Origin: Streptomyces sp. CB00455
GTDB taxonomy: Bacteria; Actinomycetota; Actinomycetes; Streptomycetales; Streptomycetaceae
Reading direction: 5' to 3'
Length of the DNA: 64,000 nucleotides
NCBI RefSeq assembly: GCF_001905445.1
Contig: NZ_LIVQ01000003.1
Location: 869,445-933,444, forward strand
Of this stretch, positions 8,434 to 16,960 are shown piece after piece. The notes below the pieces were generated by a model, which saw only the letters and a program-made list of their open reading frames with translations, ran no database searches and had not been told where the DNA came from. Every line of letters starts with the position of its first letter. The first letter of the stretch is position 1. Both the position numbers and the translations under genes were made by a program.

Positions 8434-9294
8434 TCAGTCCCACCAGAAGCCCCAGTGGTTGCTGCCGGTGACCGCTTCGTCCGCGTAGGCGCGGATGCTG
8501 CCGGAGCCCTGCCGGACGTTGTCCGGGCAGAACGCGAAGTGTTCCGCCGCGACGGGCAGCGCCCGGGCTGTCGTAGCCGGCGGGGCCGCCACGGACACCT
8601 GGAGCTCGTCGAAGCCGAGGGCGACGACCCGGGCGCCGAAGCGGTCCTCCCAGGAGCGCAGGACCGCGCTGATGAGTGCGGTGTCGTTCTCGTGGTTCGC
8701 CGGTCCGCACCAGCCCATCGCGGTGGGCACGTCGGCCGCGCGGCCCGCGGGGACCAGCGCGAGCCGGGGGCTCGGCAGGACACCGCTCGTGATCAGCTCG
8801 TCCGCGAGCTCGCAGGCCGCGGCCTCGGCATCCGCCGCGTCCGGCCCGCTCTCCGCTCCCGGCTGCGCGAGCCCCGGCCAGTCCCTGCCGAACGGGGCGA
8901 TGAGCTCCTCGCCGTGCGCCCCCTCCTCGGGATCGGGGACCACCCCGGTCCAGAACTCGCGCAGCACCGGCCCGGCGTGGTGGTCGTCGGGGTCCGACAT
9001 CCGCCGCGGCGCGAACTCCCGCTCCGTCCACCACCGCTCCAGTCCCCGGCGTCCCTGGAACAGCACGGCCTGGAGCCCGGCGGACGCCGTCGCGGGGTTG
9101 CGGTACGCGGCGAGTCCCCCGGTGCCCACGGCCCCGTCGGACACCCACAGCAGCGGCTCGGGCGCCCTGCGCCACCTGCGCCGGCCGGGTTTGTCAATGA
9201 CCGTCCCGGGCGGCAGCCGGAGCCCCAGCGAGCGTCCTCGGGGGTCGGCGGCCAGGACGGACAGCGGGTTGTGGGCGCGCGGAGGCCTCGGCAT
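8434..9294 (-). CDS. DUF4253 domain-containing protein
   Basis: The 286-aa soluble protein carries the DUF4253 signature in its C-terminal half: N-H-E-N-D-T-A-L-I-S-A-V-L-R-S-W-E-D-R-F-G, then A-A-E-H-F-A-F-C-P-D-N, ending N-H-W-G-F-W-W-D. The N-terminal ~130 residues are variable and contain many Trp/Arg residues. It converges on the thioesterase gene and shares no operon. DUF4253 proteins are common in Streptomyces with no assigned biochemical activity. The ATG start at 9294 has only a weak ribosome site (GGTCGCCCC). Confidence 0.85.
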   Translation of the reverse strand: MPRPPRAHNPLSVLAADPRGRSLGLRLPPGTVIDKPGRRRWRRAPEPLLWVSDGAVGTGGLAAYRNPATASAGLQAVLFQGRRGLERWWTEREFAPRRMSDPDDHHAGPVLREFWTGVVPDPEEGAHGEELIAPFGRDWPGLAQPGAESGPDAADAEAAACELADELITSGVLPSPRLALVPAGRAADVPTAMGWCGPANHENDTALISAVLRSWEDRFGARVVALGFDELQVSVAAPPATTARALPVAAEHFAFCPDNVRQGSGSIRAYADEAVTGSNHWGFWWD

Positions 9295-9418
9295 GGGGCG
9301 ACCGTAACGGCCGCCGCCGACAACGGGCTACGAGCGCCGCCGGCACCGCGCCTTCACCAGACCCCGCCCCTTCACCAGGCCCCCGCGCCTTCCGCCGGCC
9401 CCGCGCCTCCAGCCGGCC

Positions 9419-10222
9419 CTACGCCTCCAAGAGGCCCGCCGCGTCCAGCAGGTAGGCGACCATCGGGTCGTAGAAGCGCGGGTCGCGGACGTGGTCGTCC
9501 AGCGGGACCGCCACCTGCAGGGTGCCCTCGGCCTCGCCGAGGAAGAGCGCCGGGTCGTTGCAGTCGGCGTAGCCCACCGCGTCCAGGCCGCGCTGGGCCG
9601 CGCAGCCCGCCCAGCCGTGGTCGGCGACGACCAGGTCCGGCTGGGGGCGGTGCTCCGCGGCGAGCCCGTCCAGGATCGCGGCCATCGGCTCCGGCGAATG
9701 GGTGTGCCACAGGGTCGCGCCGCGCTCCAGCACGGCGATGTCCGCGAACTGCCAGACCGAGCCCTCGTCGGCCGTCAGCCCGGCCGGGATGACCACGATC
9801 TCGCAGCCCGCCGCCCGCAGGGCCGCCGCCGTGGCCCGGTGGACGTCGAGGAGTCCGCCCGGGTGCCCGGTGGCCAGCAGCACGCTCTGCCGGTCCAGCG
9901 CGGCCTTGCGCAGCCGCGCCGCCAGCCGGTCCAGTCCGGCCACGGTGAGCTCCGGGTCGATGGTGTCCTGGCCGTGGCGGAACTGCGGGTCGTCCACGAC
10001 CCCGCACCGCTCGGCCATCACCGCGAGCACGTCCTGCTCGTCCGTCCAGCGGTCGCCCAGCTCCAGGCCGAGCCAGTAGTGCCGGTCGCCGTTGGCGAGC
10101 TTCCTGTAGTGGGAGAGGTTGTTCTCGCGCGGGGTCGCGACCTGCCCGGCGATGCGGGTGCGGACCAGGTGGTCGACGAGTTCGGCGCGGCTGGGTACGG
10201 GCGTCTCTATCGGCTTCGGCAT
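9419..10222 (-). CDS. Conserved actinobacterial phosphatase-like protein
   Basis: The 267-aa protein is highly conserved among streptomycetes and usually annotated as a phosphatase. Features include R-E-N-N-L-S-H-Y-R-K-L near residue 30, A-T-G-H-P-G-G-L near 120 and V-A-D-H-G-W-A-G near 205, with a Rossmann-like alpha/beta pattern and no signal peptide. The catalytic mechanism cannot be read from motifs I know, so the enzymatic label is tentative. The start at 10222 (MPKPIETPVPSR) agrees with family members as I remember them; an ATG nine bases further upstream is equally possible. Confidence 0.75.
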   Translation of the reverse strand: MPKPIETPVPSRAELVDHLVRTRIAGQVATPRENNLSHYRKLANGDRHYWLGLELGDRWTDEQDVLAVMAERCGVVDDPQFRHGQDTIDPELTVAGLDRLAARLRKAALDRQSVLLATGHPGGLLDVHRATAAALRAAGCEIVVIPAGLTADEGSVWQFADIAVLERGATLWHTHSPEPMAAILDGLAAEHRPQPDLVVADHGWAGCAAQRGLDAVGYADCNDPALFLGEAEGTLQVAVPLDDHVRDPRFYDPMVAYLLDAAGLLEA

Positions 10223-10287
10223 GCCGCCCATTCTGCCGCCGCGCAGGCGGAGGCGGCGCGTCCATCCCGGTCGGCGGACGCGCCCCG

Positions 10288-10866
10288 TCACACCGACAGC
10301 GCCCCGAACGCCCCGTGGGCGAGCCGCCGGAGCAGTGACTCCGTCGCCTCCCGCCCCAGGGCCGCCAGGTGGGGGGTGGAGTTCAGCAGGCCGAAGACCG
10401 CGTGCACGCAGACGCGTACCTCGACCTCGCCCACCTCCGGATGCAGGGCCCCCACGACATCCACCCACAGCTCCGCGTACTGGCGCTGGAGCTGGCGCAC
10501 GAGCTTGCGGTCGGCCTCCCGGAGCCGGTCGAGCTCCCGGTCGTGCAGGGTGATCAGCGCGCGGTCGTCGAGCGCGAAGTCGATGTGCCCGTCGATGAGG
10601 GAGGACAGCACCAGGGCCCGGTCGCCCGCGGCTTCCTCCACCCGGCGCCGGCCGCCGGTCAGCAGTCGTTCGCTGATGCCCACCAGCAGCTCGGCGAGCA
10701 TGGCGTCCTTGCCCGCGAAGTGCCGGTAGAGGCCGGGGCCGCTGATGCCGACCGCGGCGCCTATCTCATCGACTCCCACGCCGTGGAACCCGCGCGCGGC
10801 GAAGAGGCGGGCGGCCTCACGGAGGATCTGCTCGCGACGGGTCGGGGCGGCCGCTCTGGTGCTCAT
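10288..10866 (-). CDS. TetR-family repressor of the adjacent leucine/acyl-CoA operon
   Basis: The 192-aa protein has an N-terminal TetR DNA-binding domain (A-A-R-L-F-A-A-R-G-F-H-G-V-G-V-D-E-I then G-I-S-G-P-G-L-Y-R-H-F, residues ~10-60) and a helical ligand domain. It is divergent from the carboxylase operon; the 99-base gap contains two copies of a 16-bp palindrome. Autoregulation and repression of the operon are therefore likely, with an acyl-CoA as probable effector, as in other TetR regulators of branched-chain or fatty acid breakdown. The ligand is inferred, not shown. Confidence 0.9.
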   Translation of the reverse strand: MSTRAAAPTRREQILREAARLFAARGFHGVGVDEIGAAVGISGPGLYRHFAGKDAMLAELLVGISERLLTGGRRRVEEAAGDRALVLSSLIDGHIDFALDDRALITLHDRELDRLREADRKLVRQLQRQYAELWVDVVGALHPEVGEVEVRVCVHAVFGLLNSTPHLAALGREATESLLRRLAHGAFGALSV

Positions 10867-10889
10867 GGGAGACCATTCTAGACAGGGCC

Positions 10890-10905
10890 GTTAGCGCTCG
10901 TTAAC
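10890..10905. promoter_or_regulatory. Predicted TetR operator 1
   Basis: GTTAGCGCTCGTTAAC is an imperfect inverted repeat beginning 24 bases upstream of the TetR start codon. It is the same motif as the copy at 10921, sharing GTTA..CGCTC.TTAAC in one orientation. The position suits autorepression. Confidence 0.7.
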
Positions 10906-10920
10906 CTAAGGCACACATGC

Positions 10921-10936
10921 GTTAACGCTCATTAAC
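10921..10936. promoter_or_regulatory. Predicted TetR operator 2
   Basis: GTTAACGCTCATTAAC lies 30 bases upstream of the carboxylase start. The distance between the two operators is 31 bases, about three helical turns, so two repressor dimers could bind the same DNA face. Confidence 0.7.
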
Positions 10937-10965
10937 AGCGTGCACCGAGCAAGGGAGCTCGACCG

Positions 10966-12582
10966 ATGCAGCAGGCACCAGTGCTGACGAGCGCCGCGGA
11001 CCCGGCGTCCGAGGCCTGGCGGACCAACGAGGCCGCCCACCGCGAGCTGACCGAGGGCCTGCGGGCCCGGCTCGACGCGGCCCGGCTCGGCGGCGGCGAG
11101 AAGGCCCGCGCCCGCCACACCGCCCGCGGGAAGCTCCTCCCGCGCGACCGCGTGGACACCCTCCTCGACCCCGGATCCCCCTTCCTGGAGCTGGCCCCGC
11201 TGGCCGCCGAGGGCATGTACGGGGGCGCGGCGCCCGCCGCCGGGGTCATCGCGGGCATCGGCCGGGTCAGCGGCCGCGAATGCGTGATCGTCGCCAACGA
11301 CGCCACCGTCAAGGGCGGCACGTACTACCCGATGACCGTCAAGAAGCACCTGCGCGCCCAGGAGGTGGCCCTGGAGAACCGTCTCCCCTGCCTCTACCTG
11401 GTCGACTCGGGCGGCGCCTTCCTCCCCATGCAGGACGAGGTCTTCCCCGACCGGGAGCACTTCGGCCGCATCTTCTACAACCAGGCCCGCATGTCCGGGG
11501 CCGGGATCCCGCAGATCGCCGCCGTCCTCGGCTCCTGCACGGCGGGCGGCGCGTACGTTCCGGCCATGAGCGACGAGGCCGTCATCGTGCGCGGCCAGGG
11601 CACGATCTTCCTGGGCGGCCCGCCGCTGGTGAAGGCGGCCACCGGCGAGGTCGTCACCGCGGAGGAGCTCGGCGGCGGCGAGGTCCACTCCCGGGTCTCC
11701 GGCGTGACCGACCACCTCGCCGAGGACGACGCGCACGCGCTGCGGATCGTACGGAACATCGTGGCGACCCTGCCCGAGCGCGGGGCCCTGCCCTGGTCCG
11801 TCGAGGCGCCCGAGGAGCCGAAGGTGGACCCGTACGGGCTCTACGGCGCGGTCCCGGTCGACTCCCGCACCCCGTACGACGCCCGCGAGATCATCGCCCG
11901 GATCGCGGACGGCTCGCGCTTCCAGGAGTTCAAGGCGGAGTACGGGCAGACGCTGGTCACCGGCTTCGCGCGGATCCACGGGCACCCCGTCGGGATCATC
12001 GCCAACAACGGCATCCTGTTCTCCGAATCGGCCCAGAAGGGCGCGCACTTCATCGAGCTGTGCGACCAGCGCGGGATCCCGCTCCTCTTCCTCCAGAACA
12101 TCTCCGGCTTCATGGTCGGCCGGGACTACGAGGCCGGCGGCATCGCCAAGCACGGCGCCAAGATGGTGACGGCGGTGGCCTGCACCCGGGTTCCGAAGCT
12201 GACGGTGGTGGTCGGCGGCTCCTACGGCGCGGGCAACTACTCGATGTGCGGGCGGGCGTACTCGCCGCGGTTCCTGTGGATGTGGCCCAACGCCAAGATC
12301 TCGGTGATGGGCGGCGAGCAGGCCGCCTCCGTACTGGCCACGGTCAAGCGGGACCAGATCGAGGGCGCCGGCCAGGAGTGGCCGGCCGAGGACGAGGAGG
12401 CCTTCAAGGCCCCGGTCCGCGCGCAGTACGAGGAGCAGGGCAACGCCTACTACGCCACCGCCCGGCTGTGGGACGACGGGGTCATCGACCCGGTGGAGAC
12501 CCGGCAGGTGCTGGGACTGGCCCTGACCGCGTGCGCGAACGCCCCGCTGGGCGACTCCGCTTTCGGCATCTTCCGTATGTGA
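10966..12582 (+). CDS. accD1: Methylcrotonyl-CoA carboxylase, carboxyltransferase (beta) subunit
   Basis: The 538-aa subunit transfers carboxybiotin CO2 to the acyl-CoA. N- and C-terminal crotonase-like halves are visible, with the oxyanion glycines in S-C-T-A-G-G-A-Y-V-P-A-M-S-D-E and the MCC-type stretch G-T-I-F-L-G-G-P-P-L-V-K-A-A-T-G-E. A-G-G-I-A-K-H-G-A-K-M follows in the second half. ATG at 10966 has AAGGGAG eight bases upstream. The gene heads an operon with the biotin subunit, HMG-CoA lyase and AcdH, which together cover isovaleryl-CoA to acetoacetate plus acetyl-CoA, so leucine degradation is the best assignment. It is the equivalent of accD1 (SCO2776) by position. Confidence 0.92.
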   Translation: MQQAPVLTSAADPASEAWRTNEAAHRELTEGLRARLDAARLGGGEKARARHTARGKLLPRDRVDTLLDPGSPFLELAPLAAEGMYGGAAPAAGVIAGIGRVSGRECVIVANDATVKGGTYYPMTVKKHLRAQEVALENRLPCLYLVDSGGAFLPMQDEVFPDREHFGRIFYNQARMSGAGIPQIAAVLGSCTAGGAYVPAMSDEAVIVRGQGTIFLGGPPLVKAATGEVVTAEELGGGEVHSRVSGVTDHLAEDDAHALRIVRNIVATLPERGALPWSVEAPEEPKVDPYGLYGAVPVDSRTPYDAREIIARIADGSRFQEFKAEYGQTLVTGFARIHGHPVGIIANNGILFSESAQKGAHFIELCDQRGIPLLFLQNISGFMVGRDYEAGGIAKHGAKMVTAVACTRVPKLTVVVGGSYGAGNYSMCGRAYSPRFLWMWPNAKISVMGGEQAASVLATVKRDQIEGAGQEWPAEDEEAFKAPVRAQYEEQGNAYYATARLWDDGVIDPVETRQVLGLALTACANAPLGDSAFGIFRM

Positions 12583-12598
12583 CGTGAGGACCTCTTCG

Positions 12599-14719
12599 AT
12601 GTTCAGCACTGTTCTGGTCGCGAACCGGGGCGAGATCGCGGTACGGGTCATCCGCACGCTGCGGCAGCTCGGCATCCGCTCGGTGGCCGTCTTCAGCGAC
12701 GCGGACGCGGACGCCCGCCATGTGCGGGAGGCCGACACGGCCGTCCGCATCGGCCCGCAGGCCGCCGCCGAGAGCTACCTGTCGGTGGAGCGGCTGCTGG
12801 ATGCGGCCCGCCGCACCGGCGCCGAGGCCGTCCACCCGGGTTACGGCTTCCTCGCGGAGAACGCGGCCTTCGCGCGGGCCTGCGCCGAAGCCGGGCTGGC
12901 CTTCATCGGGCCGCCGGCGAGCGCGATCTCCCTGATGGGCGACAAGATCCGGGCCAAGGAGACGGTCAAGGCCGCGGGCGTGCCCGTCGTGCCCGGCTCC
13001 TCCGGCAGCGGCCTGAGCGACGCCGAACTGGCGGCGGCCGCCGCCGAGATCGGCATGCCGGTGCTCCTGAAGCCCTCGGCGGGCGGCGGCGGCAAGGGCA
13101 TGCGGCTCGTGCGGGACGCATCCGTACTGGCCGAGGAGATCGCCGCGGCCCGCCGCGAGGCCCGCTCCTCCTTCGGCGACGACACCCTGCTGGTCGAGCG
13201 GTGGGTGGACCGGCCCCGGCACATCGAGATCCAGGTGCTGGCGGACGCGCACGGGAACGTGGTCCACCTGGGCGAGCGCGAGTGCTCGCTCCAGCGCCGG
13301 CACCAGAAGGTGATCGAGGAGGCGCCGAGCGTCCTGCTCGATGAGAAGACCCGCGCGGCGATGGGCGCGGCAGCGGTCGAGGCCGCGCGCTCGTGCGGGT
13401 ATGTCGGAGCGGGCACGGTGGAGTTCATCGTCCCGGGCGGGGACCCGTCCTCCTACTACTTCATGGAGATGAACACCCGCCTCCAGGTCGAGCACCCGGT
13501 GACCGAGCTGGTCACCGGGCTGGACCTGGTGGAGCAGCAGCTGCGGGTGGCGGCCGGGGCGCCGCTCGGCTTCGAACAGTGCGAGGTCGCCCTCACCGGG
13601 CACGCGATCGAGGCCCGCGTCTGCGCCGAGGACCCGGCTCGGGGGTTCCTGCCGTCGGGCGGTACGGTCCTGGCCCTGTCCGAGCCGTCGGGCGGGGCGG
13701 TGCGCACCGACTCCGGCCTGCTGGCGGGCGTACCGGTGGGCTCGGCGTACGACCCGATGCTGTCCAAGGTCATCGCCTACGGCCCGGACCGCGCCGCCGC
13801 CCTGCGGGTGCTGCGCGGCGCCCTCGCGGACACGGTGATCCTCGGCGTCCAGACCAACACCGGCTTCCTGCGGCGTCTGCTGGCCCACCCGGACGTCGTC
13901 TCGGGCGACCTGGACACGGGCCTGGTCGAGCGCGACCTCCCGTCCTTGCTCCCGGACGGCGTCCCGCCAGAGGTGTACGCGGCGGCCGCGCTGCTGAACG
14001 TCCCCCGCCCCGCCCCTTCCCGGCCCGCTCCCCAGACGCCGGCGGGGCCGACCGGTGCGGCCTGGGTCGACCCCTTCGACGTGCCGAGCGGCTGGCGTCT
14101 GGGCGGCGCCCCTGCCTGGACGGTCCACCACTTCCGCCTCCCGGGCCAGGAACCGGTGGCGGTCCGCACCCGCCCGTCGGGTTGCGACACGGAGGTGCTC
14201 CTCGCGCCCGCACCCGCCGCCGGCAGCGGCGCCGGACCGGATCCAGCCTCGCCGGCGTCTGCGGCGCAGGGTCCGGGACAGCGCCACGGCGCACCGGCCC
14301 GCGCCCGCATCGTGGACCGCGCGAGCGGCGCCGTCACCGTCGAACTGGACGGGGTCACCCACCGGTTCAGCCACGCCGACTCCCCGGAGGGGACCTGGCT
14401 CGGCCGCGACGGTGACAGCTGGCACCTTCAGCGCCACGACCCCGTCGAGGCGAACCTGAGCGGCGCCGGACGCGGCGGCGCCGACACGCTGGCCGCCCCC
14501 ATGCCCGGCACCGTCACCGTCGTCAAGGTGGCCGTGGGCGACGAAGTGGCGGCCGGCCAGAGCCTGCTCGTCGTGGAGGCGATGAAGATGGAGCACGTCA
14601 TCTCCGCCCCGCACGCCGGGACCGTCACCGAACTCGACGTCACCCCCGGGACCACGGTGGCCATGGACCAGGTCCTCGCCGTCGTCACCCCCCGCACCGA
14701 CGAGGAGGGCGACGCGTGA
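12599..14719 (+). CDS. accA1: Methylcrotonyl-CoA carboxylase, biotin carboxylase/BCCP (alpha) subunit
   Basis: This 706-aa biotin-dependent carboxylase subunit has a biotin carboxylase domain at residues 1-450 (V-L-V-A-N-R-G-E-I-A, then G-G-G-G-K-G-M and M-N-T-R-L-Q-V-E-H). A variable linker follows, with a Gly/Ala/Pro-rich stretch near residues 535-565. The C-terminal BCCP domain carries the biotinylated lysine in V-V-E-A-M-K-M-E-H (Lys663). The ATG at 12599 with GAGG nine bases upstream gives the canonical N-terminus MFSTVLVANRGEIAVRV; the GTG at 12584 would add five residues. The start is 17 bases after accD1, and the stop overlaps the lyase start. ATP-dependent carboxylation of enzyme-bound biotin occurs in the cytosol. 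The symbol follows common usage for this locus. Confidence 0.92.
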   Translation: MFSTVLVANRGEIAVRVIRTLRQLGIRSVAVFSDADADARHVREADTAVRIGPQAAAESYLSVERLLDAARRTGAEAVHPGYGFLAENAAFARACAEAGLAFIGPPASAISLMGDKIRAKETVKAAGVPVVPGSSGSGLSDAELAAAAAEIGMPVLLKPSAGGGGKGMRLVRDASVLAEEIAAARREARSSFGDDTLLVERWVDRPRHIEIQVLADAHGNVVHLGERECSLQRRHQKVIEEAPSVLLDEKTRAAMGAAAVEAARSCGYVGAGTVEFIVPGGDPSSYYFMEMNTRLQVEHPVTELVTGLDLVEQQLRVAAGAPLGFEQCEVALTGHAIEARVCAEDPARGFLPSGGTVLALSEPSGGAVRTDSGLLAGVPVGSAYDPMLSKVIAYGPDRAAALRVLRGALADTVILGVQTNTGFLRRLLAHPDVVSGDLDTGLVERDLPSLLPDGVPPEVYAAAALLNVPRPAPSRPAPQTPAGPTGAAWVDPFDVPSGWRLGGAPAWTVHHFRLPGQEPVAVRTRPSGCDTEVLLAPAPAAGSGAGPDPASPASAAQGPGQRHGAPARARIVDRASGAVTVELDGVTHRFSHADSPEGTWLGRDGDSWHLQRHDPVEANLSGAGRGGADTLAAPMPGTVTVVKVAVGDEVAAGQSLLVVEAMKMEHVISAPHAGTVTELDVTPGTTVAMDQVLAVVTPRTDEEGDA

Positions 14720-15648
14720 ACGGCCTGCCCATGACCGTCCCCGACCCGGGCCTGCCGTCCCGGGTCCGGATCCACGAGGTCGGTGCCCGCGACGGGCTCC
14801 AGAACGAGAAGACGGCCGTCCCCACCGCCGTCAAGGCCGAGTTCGTCCACCGGCTCGCCGCAGCCGGCCTGACCACCATCGAGGCCACCAGCTTCGTCCA
14901 CCCCAAGTGGGTACCGCAGCTGGCCGACGCCGAGCAGCTCTTCCCGCTCCTCGCCGACGTGCGGGCGCAGCTTCCCGTCCTGGTCCCCAACGAGCGCGGC
15001 CTCGACCGGGCCCTCGCCCTCGGTGCCTCGCGCATCGCGGTCTTCGGTTCGGCCACCGAGACCTTCGCCTCGCGCAACCTCAACCGCACCGTCGCCGGGT
15101 CCCTCGCCATGTTCGAGCCCGTCGTGGCCCGCGCCAAGGAGCAGGACGCCCATGTGCGCGGCTACCTCTCGATGTGCTTCGGCGACCCGTGGGAGGGCCC
15201 CGTCCCGGTCTCCCAGGTGGTCTCCGTCGCCACGGCCCTGCTCGGCCTCGGCTGCGACGAGCTGAGCCTGGGCGACACCATCGGCGTCGCCACCCCCGGC
15301 CACGTCCGGGCCCTGCTCACCGCGCTGGGCGAAGCCGGGGTCGCCACCGAGCGCATCGGTGTGCACTTCCACGACACCTACGGCCAGGCGCTCTCCAACA
15401 CCCTGGCCGCACTCCGCTTCGGCGTGACCACCGTCGACGCCTCCGCCGGCGGCCTCGGCGGGTGCCCGTACGCCGAGAGCGCCACCGGCAACCTCGCCAC
15501 CGAGGACCTGGTGTGGATGCTCGACGGCCTCGGCATCGAGACCGGCGTCGATCTGGCCGCCCTCACCGCCACAAGCGTGTGGATGGCCGAACAGCTGGGC
15601 CGGCCCAGCCCCTCCCGTACCGTCCGCGCCCTCTCCCACAAGGAGTAG
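14716..15648 (+). CDS. Hydroxymethylglutaryl-CoA lyase
   Basis: The 310-aa DRE-TIM metallolyase cleaves HMG-CoA to acetoacetate and acetyl-CoA, the last step of leucine breakdown. The metal/substrate motif H-E-V-G-A-R-D-G-L-Q-N-E is at residues ~17-28. The active-site cysteine lies in G-L-G-G-C-P-Y-A (Cys250), followed by the family's A-T-G-N-L-A-T-E-D. The GTG start overlaps the alpha-subunit stop by four bases (GTGA) and has GAGGAGGG upstream, indicating translational coupling. The position corresponds to liuE/mvaB in other bacteria. Confidence 0.93.
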   Translation: MNGLPMTVPDPGLPSRVRIHEVGARDGLQNEKTAVPTAVKAEFVHRLAAAGLTTIEATSFVHPKWVPQLADAEQLFPLLADVRAQLPVLVPNERGLDRALALGASRIAVFGSATETFASRNLNRTVAGSLAMFEPVVARAKEQDAHVRGYLSMCFGDPWEGPVPVSQVVSVATALLGLGCDELSLGDTIGVATPGHVRALLTALGEAGVATERIGVHFHDTYGQALSNTLAALRFGVTTVDASAGGLGGCPYAESATGNLATEDLVWMLDGLGIETGVDLAALTATSVWMAEQLGRPSPSRTVRALSHKE

Positions 15649-15655
15649 TCACACC

Positions 15656-16816
15656 ATGTCCCTCGACCACCGGCTCACCCCCGAGCACGAGGAACTCCGC
15701 CGTACCGTCGAGGAGTTCGCGCACGACGTCGTGGCGCCGAAGATCGGCGACCTGTACGAGCGGCACGAGTTCCCGTACGAGATCGTCCGCGAGATGGGCC
15801 GCATGGGCCTGTTCGGCCTGCCCTTCCCGGAGGAGTACGGCGGCATGGGCGGCGACTACCTCGCCCTCGGCATCGCCCTGGAGGAGCTGGCCCGCGTCGA
15901 CTCCTCCGTCGCCATCACGCTGGAGGCCGGGGTCTCCCTGGGTGCGATGCCCCTCTACCTCTTCGGCAGCGAGGAGCAGAAGCGCCAGTGGCTGCCCCGG
16001 ATGTGCTCCGGCGAGATCCTGGGCGCCTTCGGCCTGACCGAGCCTGGCGCGGGCAGCGACGCGGGCGGCACCCGCACGACTGCCGTCCGCGAGGGCGACG
16101 AGTGGGTCATCAACGGTTCCAAGTGCTTCATCACCAACTCCGGTACGGACATCACCGCTCTGGTGACCGTCACCGCCGTGACCGGCCGCAAGGCGGACGG
16201 CCGCCCGGAGATCTCCTCGATCATCGTCCCGTCCGGCACACCGGGCTTCACGGTGGCGGCCCCCTACTCCAAGGTCGGCTGGAACGCCTCGGACACCCGC
16301 GAGCTGTCCTTCGACGGCGTACGGGTCCCGCTGGCCAACCTGGTGGGCGAAGAGGGCCGCGGCTACGCGCAGTTCCTGCGGATCCTCGACGAGGGCCGCA
16401 TCGCCATCTCCGCGCTCGCGACGGGTCTGGCCCAGGGCTGCGTGGACGAATCGGTGAAGTACGCCAAGGAGCGGCACGCCTTCGGCAAGGCGATCGGCGA
16501 CAACCAGGCCGTCCAGTTCAAGCTCGCCGACATGGAGATGCGCGCCCACATGGCCCGCATCGGCTGGCGCGACGCGGCCTCGCGGCTGGTCCGCGGGGAG
16601 CCGTTCAAGAAGGAGGCGGCGATCGCGAAGCTGTACTCCTCCACGGTCGCGGTGGACAACGCCCGCGAGGCCACGCAGATCCACGGCGGCTACGGCTTCA
16701 TGAACGAGTACCCGGTGGCCCGCATGTGGCGCGACTCCAAGATCCTGGAGATCGGCGAGGGCACCAGCGAGGTCCAGCGCATGCTGATCGCCCGCGAACT
16801 GGGCTTCGCCGGCTAG
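15656..16816 (+). CDS. acdH: Broad-range branched-chain acyl-CoA dehydrogenase
   Basis: This 386-aa FAD enzyme begins MSLDHRLTPEHEELRRTVEEF. The flavin/substrate motif is G-L-T-E-P-G-A-G-S-D-A-G-G and the catalytic glutamate lies in E-I-G-E-G-T-S-E-V-Q (Glu368). The alternative IVD site is Gly247 (L-D-E-G-R-I), so the active site is of the short/medium-chain type. At this position in S. coelicolor and S. avermitilis, AcdH oxidises isovaleryl-, isobutyryl- and related CoA esters from Leu, Val and Ile; that knowledge comes from the literature, not the sequence. It follows HMG-CoA lyase by seven bases and ends the operon before two hairpins. Confidence 0.92.
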   Translation: MSLDHRLTPEHEELRRTVEEFAHDVVAPKIGDLYERHEFPYEIVREMGRMGLFGLPFPEEYGGMGGDYLALGIALEELARVDSSVAITLEAGVSLGAMPLYLFGSEEQKRQWLPRMCSGEILGAFGLTEPGAGSDAGGTRTTAVREGDEWVINGSKCFITNSGTDITALVTVTAVTGRKADGRPEISSIIVPSGTPGFTVAAPYSKVGWNASDTRELSFDGVRVPLANLVGEEGRGYAQFLRILDEGRIAISALATGLAQGCVDESVKYAKERHAFGKAIGDNQAVQFKLADMEMRAHMARIGWRDAASRLVRGEPFKKEAAIAKLYSSTVAVDNAREATQIHGGYGFMNEYPVARMWRDSKILEIGEGTSEVQRMLIARELGFAG

Positions 16817-16824
16817 TGCTGTGA

Positions 16825-16877
16825 GGTCCGCTCCGGCGGCGGACCGCAAGAGGGGGCCCGGGTAGTTAGAGCCCCCT
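16825..16877 (+). terminator. Hairpins after the leucine operon
   Basis: GGTCCGC (16825-16831) pairs with GCGGACC (16839-16845), and AGGGGGC (16851-16857) pairs with GCCCCCT (16871-16877). Together they separate acdH from the iron-controlled desE promoter. There is no U-run, which is usual in this GC range. Confidence 0.55.
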
Positions 16878-16891
16878 TACCCTTTCTGGCC

Positions 16892-16908
16892 AAGGTTAGG
16901 CTAACCTT
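16892..16908. promoter_or_regulatory. Iron box (DmdR/DtxR operator) upstream of desE
   Basis: AAGGTTAGGCTAACCTT is a perfect 8-1-8 palindrome matching the core of the Streptomyces DmdR1 iron box (TTAGGTTAGGCTAACCTAA type). It ends 52 bases before the desE start. Fe-loaded DmdR is expected to repress here. Confidence 0.9.
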
Positions 16909-16960
16909 CCCAGCGAACGGCTAGAGAGGCCGCCCGGCACGCACGAAATCGGACACCGAC

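Noticed and set aside
9340..9418. C-rich near-repeats (CCTTCACCAG twice) between the phosphatase and DUF4253 genes
   Set aside because: Only two imperfect copies in low-complexity DNA; no reason to call a functional repeat.
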